A DNA stretch of 64,000 nucleotides from CBDCCT01 sp965214995. GTDB lineage: Bacteria; Deinococcota; Deinococci; Deinococcales; Trueperaceae. Every line of letters begins with the position of its first letter. Position 1 is the stretch's first letter. The notes below the pieces were generated by a model. It was not told the origin of the DNA. It searched no databases and was given only the letters and a program-made list of their open reading frames with translations. Below are positions 16,813 to 25,419 of the stretch, piece by piece. Location of the stretch: the NCBI GenBank assembly GCA_965214995.1, contig CBDCCT010000002.1, positions 1,488,001 to 1,552,000 of the forward strand. Direction: 5' to 3'. Position numbers and translations under genes: made by a program.

Positions 16813-17580
16813 CTAGTTGCCCGCTAGGTCCGCCGTCGTCGGCAGCAGCGCGAAGAGCTGGATGTGCGCGTTGTAGCCGAACTGTCCCGGGTCGAGCCCG
16901 TAGGTCCGGCCGTCGCTGTGATAGTTGAGCGCCAACATACTGCCGACCTGCGCCGTGCTCGGCTGCAAACAGGGGGCGGACTCGAGCGTGTAGACCGCGT
17001 TGCCGTTCTCGTCCGCGAGAACGGCGTTCTGTGACCCGTCCCTCGCGCCTAGAGGCAAATTCATGACGGTCAAGGGCGAGGTGGGCGGCAAGGCGAGAAA
17101 GGAATACCAGAGCGTATAGACGCCGTTAGGGATGAGGTCGCTGAAGGTAGCGCTGACCGTGGCCGACTCGCCGCTGCAGGTGATCGTAGCCTCTCCGCTA
17201 GCGGCCAGCCAGTCGCCCAACGTTACCCCCAGTGGGACCCCTTTAGGAAACGGGCCGACCGCGTCCGGGTTGGTCGGGTCGTGAAGTTTGCCCTGGGCTG
17301 ACGCGTAGAGCAAGGCGGTCATATCGGTGTCTTCGGCGGTAGCGCGGAACACGCCCGCCACGCCCTCGTGCTCCAAGTGGACGTCCTGCTCGGCGGCCAT
17401 GCCCGCTTGTAGGTGGTTGACGAAGGTCAGGTCGAAGGTTTGCGCCGAAGCCCGGCTCTGCTGCTGGGAGGCCCGATTCGCACGCCTGACGTCCCTCATC
17501 TCCTCCTCAAAGGTCTGGGCAAAGGCGAACGAACCCCACACGAACACGAGCGCTAGAATGGTGACGGCTTGCCTCTTCAT
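16813..17580 (-). CDS. Exported protein of unknown function
   Basis: A 255-residue secreted protein. The start is the ATG at 17580, preceded by AGAGGAGA; a longer upstream frame is rejected because it has no SD and would bury the signal peptide. Residues 1-22 (ending FAFAQ) are a cleavable signal peptide. The mature part is beta-rich, with an NGVYTLWYSF segment and two Cys residues (ATITC and SAPC) that could form a disulfide. A Gln/Arg-rich helical stretch follows the signal. No catalytic motif was recognised. It heads a possible unit with the His-rich membrane protein 56 bp downstream, which hints at a joint envelope function. Confidence 0.7.
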   Translation of the reverse strand: MKRQAVTILALVFVWGSFAFAQTFEEEMRDVRRANRASQQQSRASAQTFDLTFVNHLQAGMAAEQDVHLEHEGVAGVFRATAEDTDMTALLYASAQGKLHDPTNPDAVGPFPKGVPLGVTLGDWLAASGEATITCSGESATVSATFSDLIPNGVYTLWYSFLALPPTSPLTVMNLPLGARDGSQNAVLADENGNAVYTLESAPCLQPSTAQVGSMLALNYHSDGRTYGLDPGQFGYNAHIQLFALLPTTADLAGN

Positions 17581-18004
17581 GGCTTTCTCCTCTCTTAGCA
17601 GGTGTGGCACCTTGCTAGAGTAGAAAGATAGAAAAAGGGGCGTTGCCTGGGCGTTGCGTGGGTGTTCCTCGGTCCTTATGCGCCCTCGTGAAGTATTACG
17701 GCGGTGAGTTCTTATGCGGCAGACGCGCGCAAAACTTGCACAAGAAACAAGCACAGTTTTTTGAGATCGCCCGCCTTTCGTTTTTCACCTCAACTCAACA
17801 GTTGTCAAAAGGCGAGAGAGTCTCCCAAACACTTTACTTTAGGTTACAAAATAGGGCCGCGTCCTTACTTTACGCTGCCAGAAAAGGTGCAGAGGTGCAG
17901 TCAACGCTTCACCCAAACCTGTCTGGAGGATTGCTTGCGGAAGTGTATAGAGCTGTAGGGCGAATGGGACACGGCATATTGGCTGAAAAAGAAACGGGGG
18001 AACG
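17581..18004. other. Divergent intergenic region with no gene seen
   Basis: This separates the minus-strand exported protein from the plus-strand molybdenum hydroxylase genes. A near-palindrome, AGCAGGTG-TGG-CACCT, lies at about 17597-17613 in the leader of the exported-protein gene. Short open frames in the rest have no SD and no recognisable content. Confidence 0.4.
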
Positions 18005-18553
18005 ATGATAACGCTAGAAGGCACGTCCAAACGCGACGCTGACGGCGCAACCCAATCGGGCAAAAGCAAAGTCGACAAAATGTTGGTGACTTTAGAGGTG
18101 AACGGTCAGCCGCACACGCTGGCGCTCGAGCCCCGGCGCGTTCTACTTGACGCTCTGCGGGTTGACCTCGGCTTTACGGGCACCAAAAAGGTTTGTGAAA
18201 TGGGCAACTGCGGGGCCTGCACCGTGCATCTGGACGGTGAGGCGGTCTACTCCTGTCTCGTCTTAGCGGTTGAGTGCGAGGGTAAAGAAGTCTTGACCAT
18301 CGAAGGCGTGGCGGAGGGCAGCGACCTAGACCCCATCCAAGAAGCCTTTGTCGAGGCCGACGCCTATCAATGCGGCTTCTGCACGCCGGGCCAAATCATG
18401 AGCCTAAAAGCTCTGTTTAACGAGACGCCCGCGCCCGACGAGGCGCAGATTTTGCGCGCGGTGAGCGGCAACCTGTGCCGTTGCGGGGCGTACCGGAACA
18501 TCTTAGAGGCCGCACAACAAGTTTCTAGGAAGGGGGCAGGCAATGGCGACTAA
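18005..18553 (+). CDS. Xanthine/aldehyde dehydrogenase family, 2Fe-2S subunit
   Basis: A 182-residue iron-sulfur subunit. The plant-type cluster uses Cys64, Cys69, Cys72 and Cys84 (CEMGNCGAC), and the alpha-helical cluster uses Cys123, Cys126, Cys158 and Cys160 (CGFC, CRC). This is the usual small subunit (CoxS/YagT type) that moves electrons from the molybdenum site to FAD. The first 25 residues are hydrophilic and lack a Tat RR motif, so the enzyme is probably cytoplasmic; the ATG of Met26 is a possible alternative start. The stop overlaps the next gene by 11 nt, and the three subunit genes form a tight operon in the order S-L-M. Confidence 0.9.
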   Translation: MITLEGTSKRDADGATQSGKSKVDKMLVTLEVNGQPHTLALEPRRVLLDALRVDLGFTGTKKVCEMGNCGACTVHLDGEAVYSCLVLAVECEGKEVLTIEGVAEGSDLDPIQEAFVEADAYQCGFCTPGQIMSLKALFNETPAPDEAQILRAVSGNLCRCGAYRNILEAAQQVSRKGAGNGD

Positions 18554-20861
18554 ACCTTTGGATTTTGAGACTAAAGAACAAAAAGAGGGCGAAAAAACGC
18601 TTCTCACCGTTCCGCAGCAGAACGTTCCGTCGGATTGGGAAGAGGTTGACTTTGAGACCGTCGGGCGGGGGGTTCCGAGGCTCGAGGGTCCCGCCAAGGT
18701 CACGGGCCGCGCCCGCTACACCTATGATGTTCACTTGCCGGGCCAGCTTTACGCGGGCGTGCTGAGAAGCCCCCACCCGCACGCGAGAGTCACGAGCGTT
18801 GATACCTCGCAGGCCGAGGCCCTGGCGGGCGTACACGCGGTGCTGTCGAAAAACGACGCTTTGAACATTGACTGGTATCAAGAAAAAGCGCCCCTCTTCG
18901 GCGACACGGTGCGCTTCATTGGTGACGAGGTCGCCGCGGTCGCCGCCGAGAGCGAGGAGGCGGTCGAGGACGCCCTACGCCTGATTAAAGTTGAGTACGA
19001 ACCGCTGCCCTTCGTCGTGGACATGGCGAAAGCCTTGGATGAGGACGCGCCCAAGGTCCACGAGGACGGCAACTTGATGGAGGAGCCGGAAACCTACGAA
19101 CGGGGCGACGTCGAGGCGGGTTTGTCGCAGGCCGATGTCACGGTCGATGAGGTCTACACGACGCAGACGGCGCTGCATAACGCGTTGGAAAGCCACGGCA
19201 CCGTCGCGCACTGGCAGGGTTCTCAGCAACAGGGCGAGGAGCTGACGCTTTATGACTCCACCCAGGGCATCTTCGCGGTGCGAGACGGGATAGCAGAGAA
19301 ATTGGGCCTGCCCCAGAACCACGTTCGCGTCGTCAAGGAGCACATGGGCGGCGGCTTCGGGGCCAAGCAGGTGCCCTGGAAACAGGCGGTGTTCGCCGCG
19401 CTCTTGTCTAAAAAGTCGGGCCGCCCGGTGCAGCTTATGCTCGACCGTGAGGGCGAGAACTTAGCCACCGGCAACCGCAACCCGACCCGCCAGCGCGTGC
19501 GGCTGGGCGCGAAAAAGGATGGCACCTTGACGGCGATTTCTGTAGACATTCTCGTCACGGGGGGCGCTTACAGCACCCCGGGCGAAGCGAGCAACGTCGC
19601 CGGGCTTTACCAGCACCTCTACAAATGCGAGAACGTCAAGACCGAGCAGACGCGGGTTTACATCAACGCGGGCCCGGCGGTCGCCTTTCGCGCGCCGGGC
19701 TATGTGGAGGCGTGTTTCGCGCTCGAGTCCGCCATCGACGAACTCGCCAGAAAACTTGACATGGACCCCATCAAGCTGCGCCGTAAAAACTACACCGAGC
19801 GCGACCAGAAAAAAGATTTGCCCTGGTCCTCGCCCGACGGCTTGCGCGCCTGTTATGACCGGCTGGAGGAAGCGTTCGGCTGGCAAGACTACCAAAAGCC
19901 CGCACCCAACGGCCCCAAACGCCGGGGCGTCGGCGTCGCGGCGCACGAGTGGATGGCGGGGAAGGGTAACCCGCCCGCTTACGCCTTTGTTAAAATCAAC
20001 GGCGACGGGGGGGCCGAGGTCGTCACGGGCACCCAGGACATCGGCACGGGCAGCCGCACCACGCTCGCGCAGGTTGCCGCCGAGGCTCTGGGGCTGCCCT
20101 TTAAGGACGTACGGCTACGGCTCGGCGACACCGCGACGGGGCCTTACGCGCCGACGAGTTCGGGGAGTTCCACCGTGCCGACCGTCGCGCCCGCCGTGCG
20201 CGCCGCCGCGCTGGACGCGAAAAAGCAACTGCTCGAGGCGGCGGCGACGCTGCTCGAGACCCAAGCCAAAACTCTTTCCATCAAAAACGGCGAAATCAAA
20301 GGTGGTAAAGAAACCCTGAAAGTCTCAGAAGTCATGCAGCGTCTCTCGCCCCACACCATCCAGGGCCACGGCGCGCGCCACGCCAACCCCGAAAGCACCT
20401 CGGTTCGCCCCTTTGGCGCGCAGGCCGCCGAGGTCGAGGTGGACACGGAAACGGGCGAAATCACCGTGTTGCGCGTCGTCTCGGCCCCCGACTGCGGGCG
20501 CATCCTCAACCCGAAGCTCGCCCGCAACCAGGTTATCGGCGGGGTCACGCAGGGGATTGGCTTCGTCTTAACCGAAGAAAGGATCGTGGACGCGAACCTG
20601 GGCGTCGTTCTAAATGCCGACCTAGAAGAGTACAAGATTCCGACCGTTGCCGACGTGCCGCCCACCGAGCACGCCGAGGTCAACCTGCCCGACCTGAACG
20701 CCAACCCGACCGGCGCGAAGGGTTTGGGCGAGTTGCCCCTCATCCCGGTTGCGCCCGCTATTGCCAACGCGATTTTTGACGCGGTCGGCGTGAGGTTGCG
20801 TGACTTGCCGCTGTCGAGAAGTCGCATCATTAACGCGCTGGCGAAAGGGGAGAAAGCGTGA
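18543..20861 (+). CDS. Xanthine/aldehyde dehydrogenase family, molybdopterin-binding subunit
   Basis: A 772-residue large subunit that would bind the molybdenum-cytosine dinucleotide cofactor. An N-terminal a/b-hammerhead domain (VGRGVPRLEGPAKVTGRARYTYD) is followed by the cofactor-binding core: GGGFGAKQ, AFRAPGYVEACFALE, GTGSRTTLAQVAAEALG, and a C-terminal GAKGLGELPLIPVAPA with the catalytic Glu of GLGE. The motifs resemble YagR/PaoC aldehyde oxidoreductases rather than CO dehydrogenase, since the CoxL-specific active-site loop with its Cys is not seen. It probably oxidises aldehydes or N-heterocycles. It overlaps both flanking subunit genes (11 nt and 4 nt). Confidence 0.9.
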   Translation: MATKPLDFETKEQKEGEKTLLTVPQQNVPSDWEEVDFETVGRGVPRLEGPAKVTGRARYTYDVHLPGQLYAGVLRSPHPHARVTSVDTSQAEALAGVHAVLSKNDALNIDWYQEKAPLFGDTVRFIGDEVAAVAAESEEAVEDALRLIKVEYEPLPFVVDMAKALDEDAPKVHEDGNLMEEPETYERGDVEAGLSQADVTVDEVYTTQTALHNALESHGTVAHWQGSQQQGEELTLYDSTQGIFAVRDGIAEKLGLPQNHVRVVKEHMGGGFGAKQVPWKQAVFAALLSKKSGRPVQLMLDREGENLATGNRNPTRQRVRLGAKKDGTLTAISVDILVTGGAYSTPGEASNVAGLYQHLYKCENVKTEQTRVYINAGPAVAFRAPGYVEACFALESAIDELARKLDMDPIKLRRKNYTERDQKKDLPWSSPDGLRACYDRLEEAFGWQDYQKPAPNGPKRRGVGVAAHEWMAGKGNPPAYAFVKINGDGGAEVVTGTQDIGTGSRTTLAQVAAEALGLPFKDVRLRLGDTATGPYAPTSSGSSTVPTVAPAVRAAALDAKKQLLEAAATLLETQAKTLSIKNGEIKGGKETLKVSEVMQRLSPHTIQGHGARHANPESTSVRPFGAQAAEVEVDTETGEITVLRVVSAPDCGRILNPKLARNQVIGGVTQGIGFVLTEERIVDANLGVVLNADLEEYKIPTVADVPPTEHAEVNLPDLNANPTGAKGLGELPLIPVAPAIANAIFDAVGVRLRDLPLSRSRIINALAKGEKA

Positions 20862-21829
20862 GGCCGTTTGAATACTCGAGCCCCACCCGCGCCGACGAGG
20901 TCGTCAAACACCTAGACGCGTTGACCCGCCCCTACGCGGGCGGCACCGACCTGCTCACCCGGATGAAGGCGGACATTGACGCGCCCGACCAACTCATCGA
21001 TATCAAAAATACCGACCTGCCGGAGGGCCTCGAGGAGACCGGCGAGAGCCTGAGCATCGGCGCGCTCACCACCCTGACCGACATTGAGATGAACCCGCTT
21101 CTCAAGGAGAAGTACACGCTCCTGCACGAGGCGGCCTCCCTGGCGGCAACCCCGCAACTGCGCAACCGCGCCACCCTCGGCGGAAACCTCTTGCAGCGCC
21201 CGCGCTGCTGGTACTACCGCAATTCGCACATCAATTGCTGGCTCAAGGGCGGCGAGACCTGCCCGGCCAAAGAGGGCCGCAACGAACACCACGCCCTCTT
21301 TGGCGACAGCCCTTGCGTCGCGGTGCATCCGTCGGACTTGGCCTCCTGCCTCACCGCGCTGGACGCCAGCGTGAAGCTGCGCGGGCCGGGGGGCGAACGC
21401 GAGTTGGCGCTCTCTGACTTTTACAGAGAGCCCGAGGCGGGGCGGCGGCAAGAGACGGTCATTGAAGACGACGAACTCATCTTGTCCGTCAACGTACCGG
21501 CTTTACCCGAGGGTGCTGTCAGCACCTACCTAAAAGCGATGGACCGCAAGGTCTGGGCCTTTGCGCTGGTGGGCGTGGCGGCGGTGCTGCGCGTTGAGGG
21601 CGGGACCGTTCAAGACGCCCGGCTCGCGCTCTCGGGCGTCGCCAACATCCCCTGGCGCTTGTGGGACGCCGAAAGGGAACTCGCCGGTAAAGAGGTAAGT
21701 GATGAACTGTTCTCCCGCGTTGCCGAGACCGCTTTAGGGGGTGCGGAGGCGCTCGAGCACAACGCCTACAAAGTCCCGCTGGCAAAACGCCTCATCAAAC
21801 GGGCGCTGACTGATTTGGCAGGAGCTTAA
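20858..21829 (+). CDS. Xanthine/aldehyde dehydrogenase family, FAD subunit with extra Fe-S site
   Basis: A 323-residue FAD-binding subunit. PYAGGTDLLTRMK (25-37) and RNRATLGGN (102-110) are the two FAD contact motifs. Between them and the C-terminal domain is an insertion with Cys117, Cys127, Cys135 and Cys153. This is the pattern of the additional [4Fe-4S] cluster seen in PaoB/YagS-like and 4-hydroxybenzoyl-CoA reductase FAD subunits. The start is GTG inside the GTGA overlap with the large subunit gene. The extra cluster supports assignment to the PaoABC-like aldehyde oxidoreductase group. Confidence 0.88.
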   Translation: MRPFEYSSPTRADEVVKHLDALTRPYAGGTDLLTRMKADIDAPDQLIDIKNTDLPEGLEETGESLSIGALTTLTDIEMNPLLKEKYTLLHEAASLAATPQLRNRATLGGNLLQRPRCWYYRNSHINCWLKGGETCPAKEGRNEHHALFGDSPCVAVHPSDLASCLTALDASVKLRGPGGERELALSDFYREPEAGRRQETVIEDDELILSVNVPALPEGAVSTYLKAMDRKVWAFALVGVAAVLRVEGGTVQDARLALSGVANIPWRLWDAERELAGKEVSDELFSRVAETALGGAEALEHNAYKVPLAKRLIKRALTDLAGA

Positions 21830-21914
21830 AGCTAAACAGAGCGTCCGGCGGAAATCTCCGTTGCCCACCCGTTGTAAAGACGCATCATCGACTACCCAAA
21901 GAAAAGGACATAGC

Positions 21915-22490
21915 ATGGCAAACGAACTACAGGGCAAGAAAATCGCCATCCTCATCGCCCCCAAGGGCACCGAACAAGTCGAGTTTGAAGAGCCTAAAAA
22001 AGCGGTTGAGGAGGCCGGGGCCAGCGTCACGGTCATCAGCGCCGAGACGGGCACGGTGCAGGCGGTAAACAATGACTTAGAACCCGGTGACAGCTTCCAG
22101 GTGGACAAAACCTTTAGTGAGGTTTCAGCCGACGACTTCGACGGCCTCGTCGTGCCGGGCGGTTGCGTCGGGGCGGACAAGCTGCGCGGTAATAAAGACG
22201 CGGTTGCGTTCGTGCGGGGCTTTTTTGAGCAGGCCAAGCCGGTCGGCGTCATCTGCCACGGCCCCTGGACGCTGGTCGAGGCCGACGTGCTGCAAGGCCG
22301 CAAGCTCACCTCTTACCCGACGCTGCAAACGGACATTCGCAACGCGGGCGGCGAGTGGGTCGATCAGGAGGTCGTGACCGACCAGGGTTTGGTCACCAGC
22401 CGCAACCCGGACGACCTGCCCGCGTTTTGCGCCAAAATCGTCGAGGAGTTCGCTGAGGGCAAGCACAAGGAGCAAGCCAGGAGCGTGTGA
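21915..22490 (+). CDS. DJ-1/PfpI-family protein
   Basis: A 191-residue protein of the type 1 glutamine amidotransferase-like/PfpI group (YhbO-like). The nucleophile elbow VICHGPW carries Cys114 and His115, and VVPGG at 79-83 and the GTEQVEFEEP segment contribute the acidic partner region. Members are reported as glyoxalase III-like, general stress or chaperone proteins; the exact role is not deducible. AAAAGGA lies 7 nt before the chosen ATG. It is 85 bp after the aldehyde oxidoreductase operon on the same strand, and a strong terminator follows, so it may be the last gene of that unit and help with reactive aldehydes. Confidence 0.85.
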   Translation: MANELQGKKIAILIAPKGTEQVEFEEPKKAVEEAGASVTVISAETGTVQAVNNDLEPGDSFQVDKTFSEVSADDFDGLVVPGGCVGADKLRGNKDAVAFVRGFFEQAKPVGVICHGPWTLVEADVLQGRKLTSYPTLQTDIRNAGGEWVDQEVVTDQGLVTSRNPDDLPAFCAKIVEEFAEGKHKEQARSV

Positions 22491-22546
22491 GTTTGTTCGG
22501 GCCAGGACATTAAGTCACCCTGACGCTCGAGACTGTCAGGTAGGGT

Positions 22547-22584
22547 GTCGGAACATCTTTTGAAGCGTTCCGACTCTTTCTTTT
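22547..22584 (+). terminator. Rho-independent terminator after the DJ-1/PfpI gene
   Basis: GTCGGAAC (22547-22554) pairs perfectly with GTTCCGAC (22567-22574) and is followed by a T-rich tract TCTTTCTTTT. A smaller hairpin, CCTGAC/GTCAGG (22519-22540), precedes it. Confidence 0.8.
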
Positions 22585-22623
22585 CTCACGCGAACAAAGC
22601 TCGTCGGTAAGAACGGAGCCCAC

Positions 22624-23505
22624 ATGAGCGCCCCTGTTTCCGAGCGTTTGATTTCAAAAACCGTCAACGTCAGGGACTCGTTTATGCATTACCTCGAGGC
22701 GGGCGAGGGCGACCCCGCCTTGTTCTTGCACGGCAACCCCACCTCGTCCTATCTGTGGCGCAACGTCATCCCGCACGTCGAGGACAAAGGCCGCTGCATC
22801 GCGCTCGATCTCATCGGCATGGGCGGGTCGGGCAAGCCAGACCTTGATTACCGACTGGCCGACCACATCCTCTATGTAGACGCCTTTATCGACGCGCTGG
22901 AACTGGACAACCTCACCTTTGTCATGCACGACTGGGGCGTCGCCCTCGGGCTGCACTATGTAACGCGTTACCCGGAACGCGTTAAGGCCGTGGCGTTCAT
23001 GGAGGGCCATCTTCACACCATCAAGCGTTGGGACGATCTTGACGAGGGCTCGCGGGAGATGTTCAGGAACCTGCGCGCCGAGGGCGTCGGGGAGAGAATG
23101 GTTATTGAAGAAAATTTCTTCGTCGAAAAGGTGCTGCCGGGCGGCACGCTGCGCGCGTTGTCCGAAGAGGAGATGGACGCCTACCGCGCGCCCTATTTGG
23201 AAAAAAGCGCCCGCAAGCCCGTCCTCCAGTGGGTGAGAGACATCCCCGTCGCGGGCGAACCCAAAGGCGTCGCCGAAATCGTGAACGGGTATCAGGCTTT
23301 TCTCACCACCTCGGACATTCCCAAGCTCCTTTTATACGCCCGTCCGGGCGCGGTCGTCGGCGCGGCGGAGGTCACGTGGTGCAAGGAGAATTTGAGCAAC
23401 TTAACCGCGGTTGACGTGGGTGAAGGGCTGCATTTCTTGCCCGAGGACAGGCCGGACGACATCGGCAGGGCGCTGGGGGAGTGGCTCGAGCGCCTGAACC
23501 GCTAG
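22624..23505 (+). CDS. Haloalkane dehalogenase-like alpha/beta-hydrolase
   Basis: A 293-residue hydrolase that fits subfamily II haloalkane dehalogenases (DhaA/LinB type). HGNPTSSYLWRN gives Asn38, the first halide-stabilising residue. HDWG gives the nucleophile Asp103 with the halide-binding Trp104 beside it. The catalytic acid is likely Glu127 in AFMEGH, and His270 in GLHFLPED is the base. With all five residues present it should cleave carbon-halogen bonds to give alcohol and halide, although many such proteins have unknown natural substrates. ACGGAG precedes the ATG. It stands alone between a terminator and the suf operon. Confidence 0.8.
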   Translation: MSAPVSERLISKTVNVRDSFMHYLEAGEGDPALFLHGNPTSSYLWRNVIPHVEDKGRCIALDLIGMGGSGKPDLDYRLADHILYVDAFIDALELDNLTFVMHDWGVALGLHYVTRYPERVKAVAFMEGHLHTIKRWDDLDEGSREMFRNLRAEGVGERMVIEENFFVEKVLPGGTLRALSEEEMDAYRAPYLEKSARKPVLQWVRDIPVAGEPKGVAEIVNGYQAFLTTSDIPKLLLYARPGAVVGAAEVTWCKENLSNLTAVDVGEGLHFLPEDRPDDIGRALGEWLERLNR

Positions 23506-23578
23506 GCCCAGAACCGGGTTAAGGGGTGACGCTTCCAAAAGGCTCGAGGGACGCGGAAGCTATATCCGAGCGCACGAC

Positions 23579-23624
23579 TCGACATTACCCTCAAAAAACG
23601 TGTATACTGAAACTCGGAATGAGT
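23579..23624 (+). promoter_or_regulatory. suf operon promoter with adjoining dyad
   Basis: TCGACA (23579-23584) and TATACT (23603-23608) are spaced by 18 bp. Directly downstream, ACTC-GGAAT-GAGT (23612-23624) covers the expected start of transcription, a position suited to a repressor. The dyad may be the operator of an Fe-S or iron regulator; no regulator gene is adjacent. Confidence 0.5.
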
Positions 23625-23702
23625 CCTAAAAAGGGCAAGAGAAGCCCTTACGAATCTCTGCGTAACTATCCGAAAGAACAGCTACAACAGGTGAGGTGCT
23701 TG

Positions 23703-24461
23703 ATGAGTGACAACAAGTTAGAAATACGAAATCTGCACGCCAACATCGCGGGCGAGCCCATCCTCCGCGGGGTTGATTTAGTCGTGCCGCGCGGCGAGGT
23801 CCACGCGCTGATGGGACCCAACGGCTCGGGCAAGTCTACGCTTGCCAAGGTCATCGCGGGCGACCCCGTGTATGAGGTGACCGAGGGCGAGATTTTGGTG
23901 GACGGCGAGAACGTGATGGAGATGGAGCCTGACGAGCGCGCAAGGGCGGGTCTCTACCTGGCCTTCCAGTACCCCGTCGAGGTGCCCGGCGTGTCGATGG
24001 CGAACTTTTTGAGGCTGGCCGTCAACTCGAGGCGCGACGAGGACGACGAGGTCGGTGTGATGGAGCTTTACACGAAGATTCAAGACGGCATTAAGACCCT
24101 CCAGTGGGACGAAAACATCGTCGAGCGCTACCTCAACGAGGGCTTCTCGGGCGGCGAGAAAAAGCGCAGCGAAGTGTTGCAGCTTCTCGTCTTAGAACCC
24201 AAATACGCCATCCTGGACGAGACCGACTCCGGCTTGGACGTTGACGCCTTAAAGACCGTGTCGCAGGGCGTCAACGCCGCTCGCGGTCCCAACTTCGGCG
24301 CGTTGGTCATCACCCACTACCAGCGGCTTTTAAATTACATCGTGCCCGACAAAGTTCACGTGATGGCGAAGGGTAAAGTTATCAAAGAAGGCCCCAAAGA
24401 GTTGGCGATGGAGCTCGACCAGAAGGGCTACGACTGGGTCCGAGAACAAGTGGGCGCGTAG
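23703..24461 (+). CDS. sufC: Fe-S cluster assembly ATPase SufC
   Basis: A 252-residue ABC ATPase of the SUF system. Walker A GPNGSGKST is at 38-46, the signature FSGGEKKR is the SufC-specific form, and Walker B precedes DETDSGLDVDAL. SufC drives the SufBC2D scaffold on which Fe-S clusters are built. The start is the ATG at 23703 just after AGGTGAGG; the frame is open further upstream, but that part contains the promoter and is not conserved. The operon continues with an exported protein, sufB, a lipoprotein, sufD and a Rieske protein, so the core suf genes are spaced by envelope genes. Confidence 0.92.
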   Translation: MSDNKLEIRNLHANIAGEPILRGVDLVVPRGEVHALMGPNGSGKSTLAKVIAGDPVYEVTEGEILVDGENVMEMEPDERARAGLYLAFQYPVEVPGVSMANFLRLAVNSRRDEDDEVGVMELYTKIQDGIKTLQWDENIVERYLNEGFSGGEKKRSEVLQLLVLEPKYAILDETDSGLDVDALKTVSQGVNAARGPNFGALVITHYQRLLNYIVPDKVHVMAKGKVIKEGPKELAMELDQKGYDWVREQVGA

Positions 24462-24483
24462 GTCAGATGACCGGGAGGAAAAC

Positions 24484-25395
24484 GTGAAACACCTTAAAAC
24501 AGCTTGTTTGATGGTAGCAACCTTGATAATCACGCTCGGTGCGGGAGCCGCCGCGCAAGCTCCCTCGACGGACGTTCTCTTGGTACCGCTCCCGGCTGAG
24601 GGCGACGCACCGACGACCGTATCGGCGGACGACGTCACCTACCTGACGGACAACGACACCTACGACAACCAACCTTCGTTCGTGCCGGAGAGTTCGGCCA
24701 TCCTTTACGTTTCACAGGACGAGACGGGCCAGACTGACATCTACCGCTACGACGTAGCTTCCGGCGAAGCCGCGCGGGTGACCGAGACGCAAGAGAGCGA
24801 GTTCTCGCCTCGGGTTACCCCGGACGGCGAGCACATCACGGCGGTGCGCATCGAAGCGGACGGCGTGACCCAGCGCCTCTGGCGGTTCGACCTCGAGGGA
24901 AACAACGCTCAGCCCAGCCCCGAGAACGTTGACCGCATCGGCTACTACGCCTTTGTGGACCCCGACAATTTAGCGCTCGTGCGCGTCGACGAAGAAACGA
25001 ACGGCTTGCCGCTCAGCCTCGACCTCACCAACCTCGAGGGCGGCGAGACGCGGCAGCTCGCCAGTGATGTGGGCGTGGGCGTACAGAAGATTCCGGACGA
25101 GGCGGCGGTTAGCTTCGTGCAGCGTCTCGAGGACGGGAGTTCGGCGATTATGGTTTTCGACCTCTCGAGCGGGGAAACGCGTCAGCTCGTTCCTACTTTG
25201 CCGGAAGTGGACGCGCACGCCTGGATGCCGGACGGCAGCCTCATCGCCGCACAGGAGAACGTCGTCTACCGTTGGCAAGAGGGGCAAGAAGGCTGGGAGC
25301 CCTTTCTCGACTTTGGCGAAACCGACGTGAGCGGTATCAACCGCCTTGCCGTAAGCCCCGACGGGAGCCTTTTGGCTTTCGTCATCTCTAAATAA
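24484..25395 (+). CDS. Exported TolB/WD40-like beta-propeller protein inside the suf operon
   Basis: A 303-residue secreted protein starting at GTG after GGGAGGA. Residues 1-25 (ending GAAAQA) are a signal peptide. The mature chain has repeating blades such as DNQPSFVPESSAILYVS, DIYRYDVASGEAARVTE, SPRVTPDGEHITAV, IMVFDLSSGETRQLV and AVSPDGSLLAFV, as in TolB C-terminal and WD40-like PD40 propellers. No enzyme motif is seen, so it is likely a periplasmic binding or scaffolding protein. Its place between sufC and sufB, 22 bp and 24 bp from each, means it is co-transcribed with Fe-S assembly genes, which is unexpected for an exported protein. Confidence 0.75.
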   Translation: MKHLKTACLMVATLIITLGAGAAAQAPSTDVLLVPLPAEGDAPTTVSADDVTYLTDNDTYDNQPSFVPESSAILYVSQDETGQTDIYRYDVASGEAARVTETQESEFSPRVTPDGEHITAVRIEADGVTQRLWRFDLEGNNAQPSPENVDRIGYYAFVDPDNLALVRVDEETNGLPLSLDLTNLEGGETRQLASDVGVGVQKIPDEAAVSFVQRLEDGSSAIMVFDLSSGETRQLVPTLPEVDAHAWMPDGSLIAAQENVVYRWQEGQEGWEPFLDFGETDVSGINRLAVSPDGSLLAFVISK

Positions 25396-25419
25396 TCTCT
25401 GAGTTAAGAGAGGAACATC

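Noticed and set aside
17643..18008. Short frames in the gap before the molybdenum hydroxylase genes
   Set aside because: No SD, atypical composition and no recognisable motifs.
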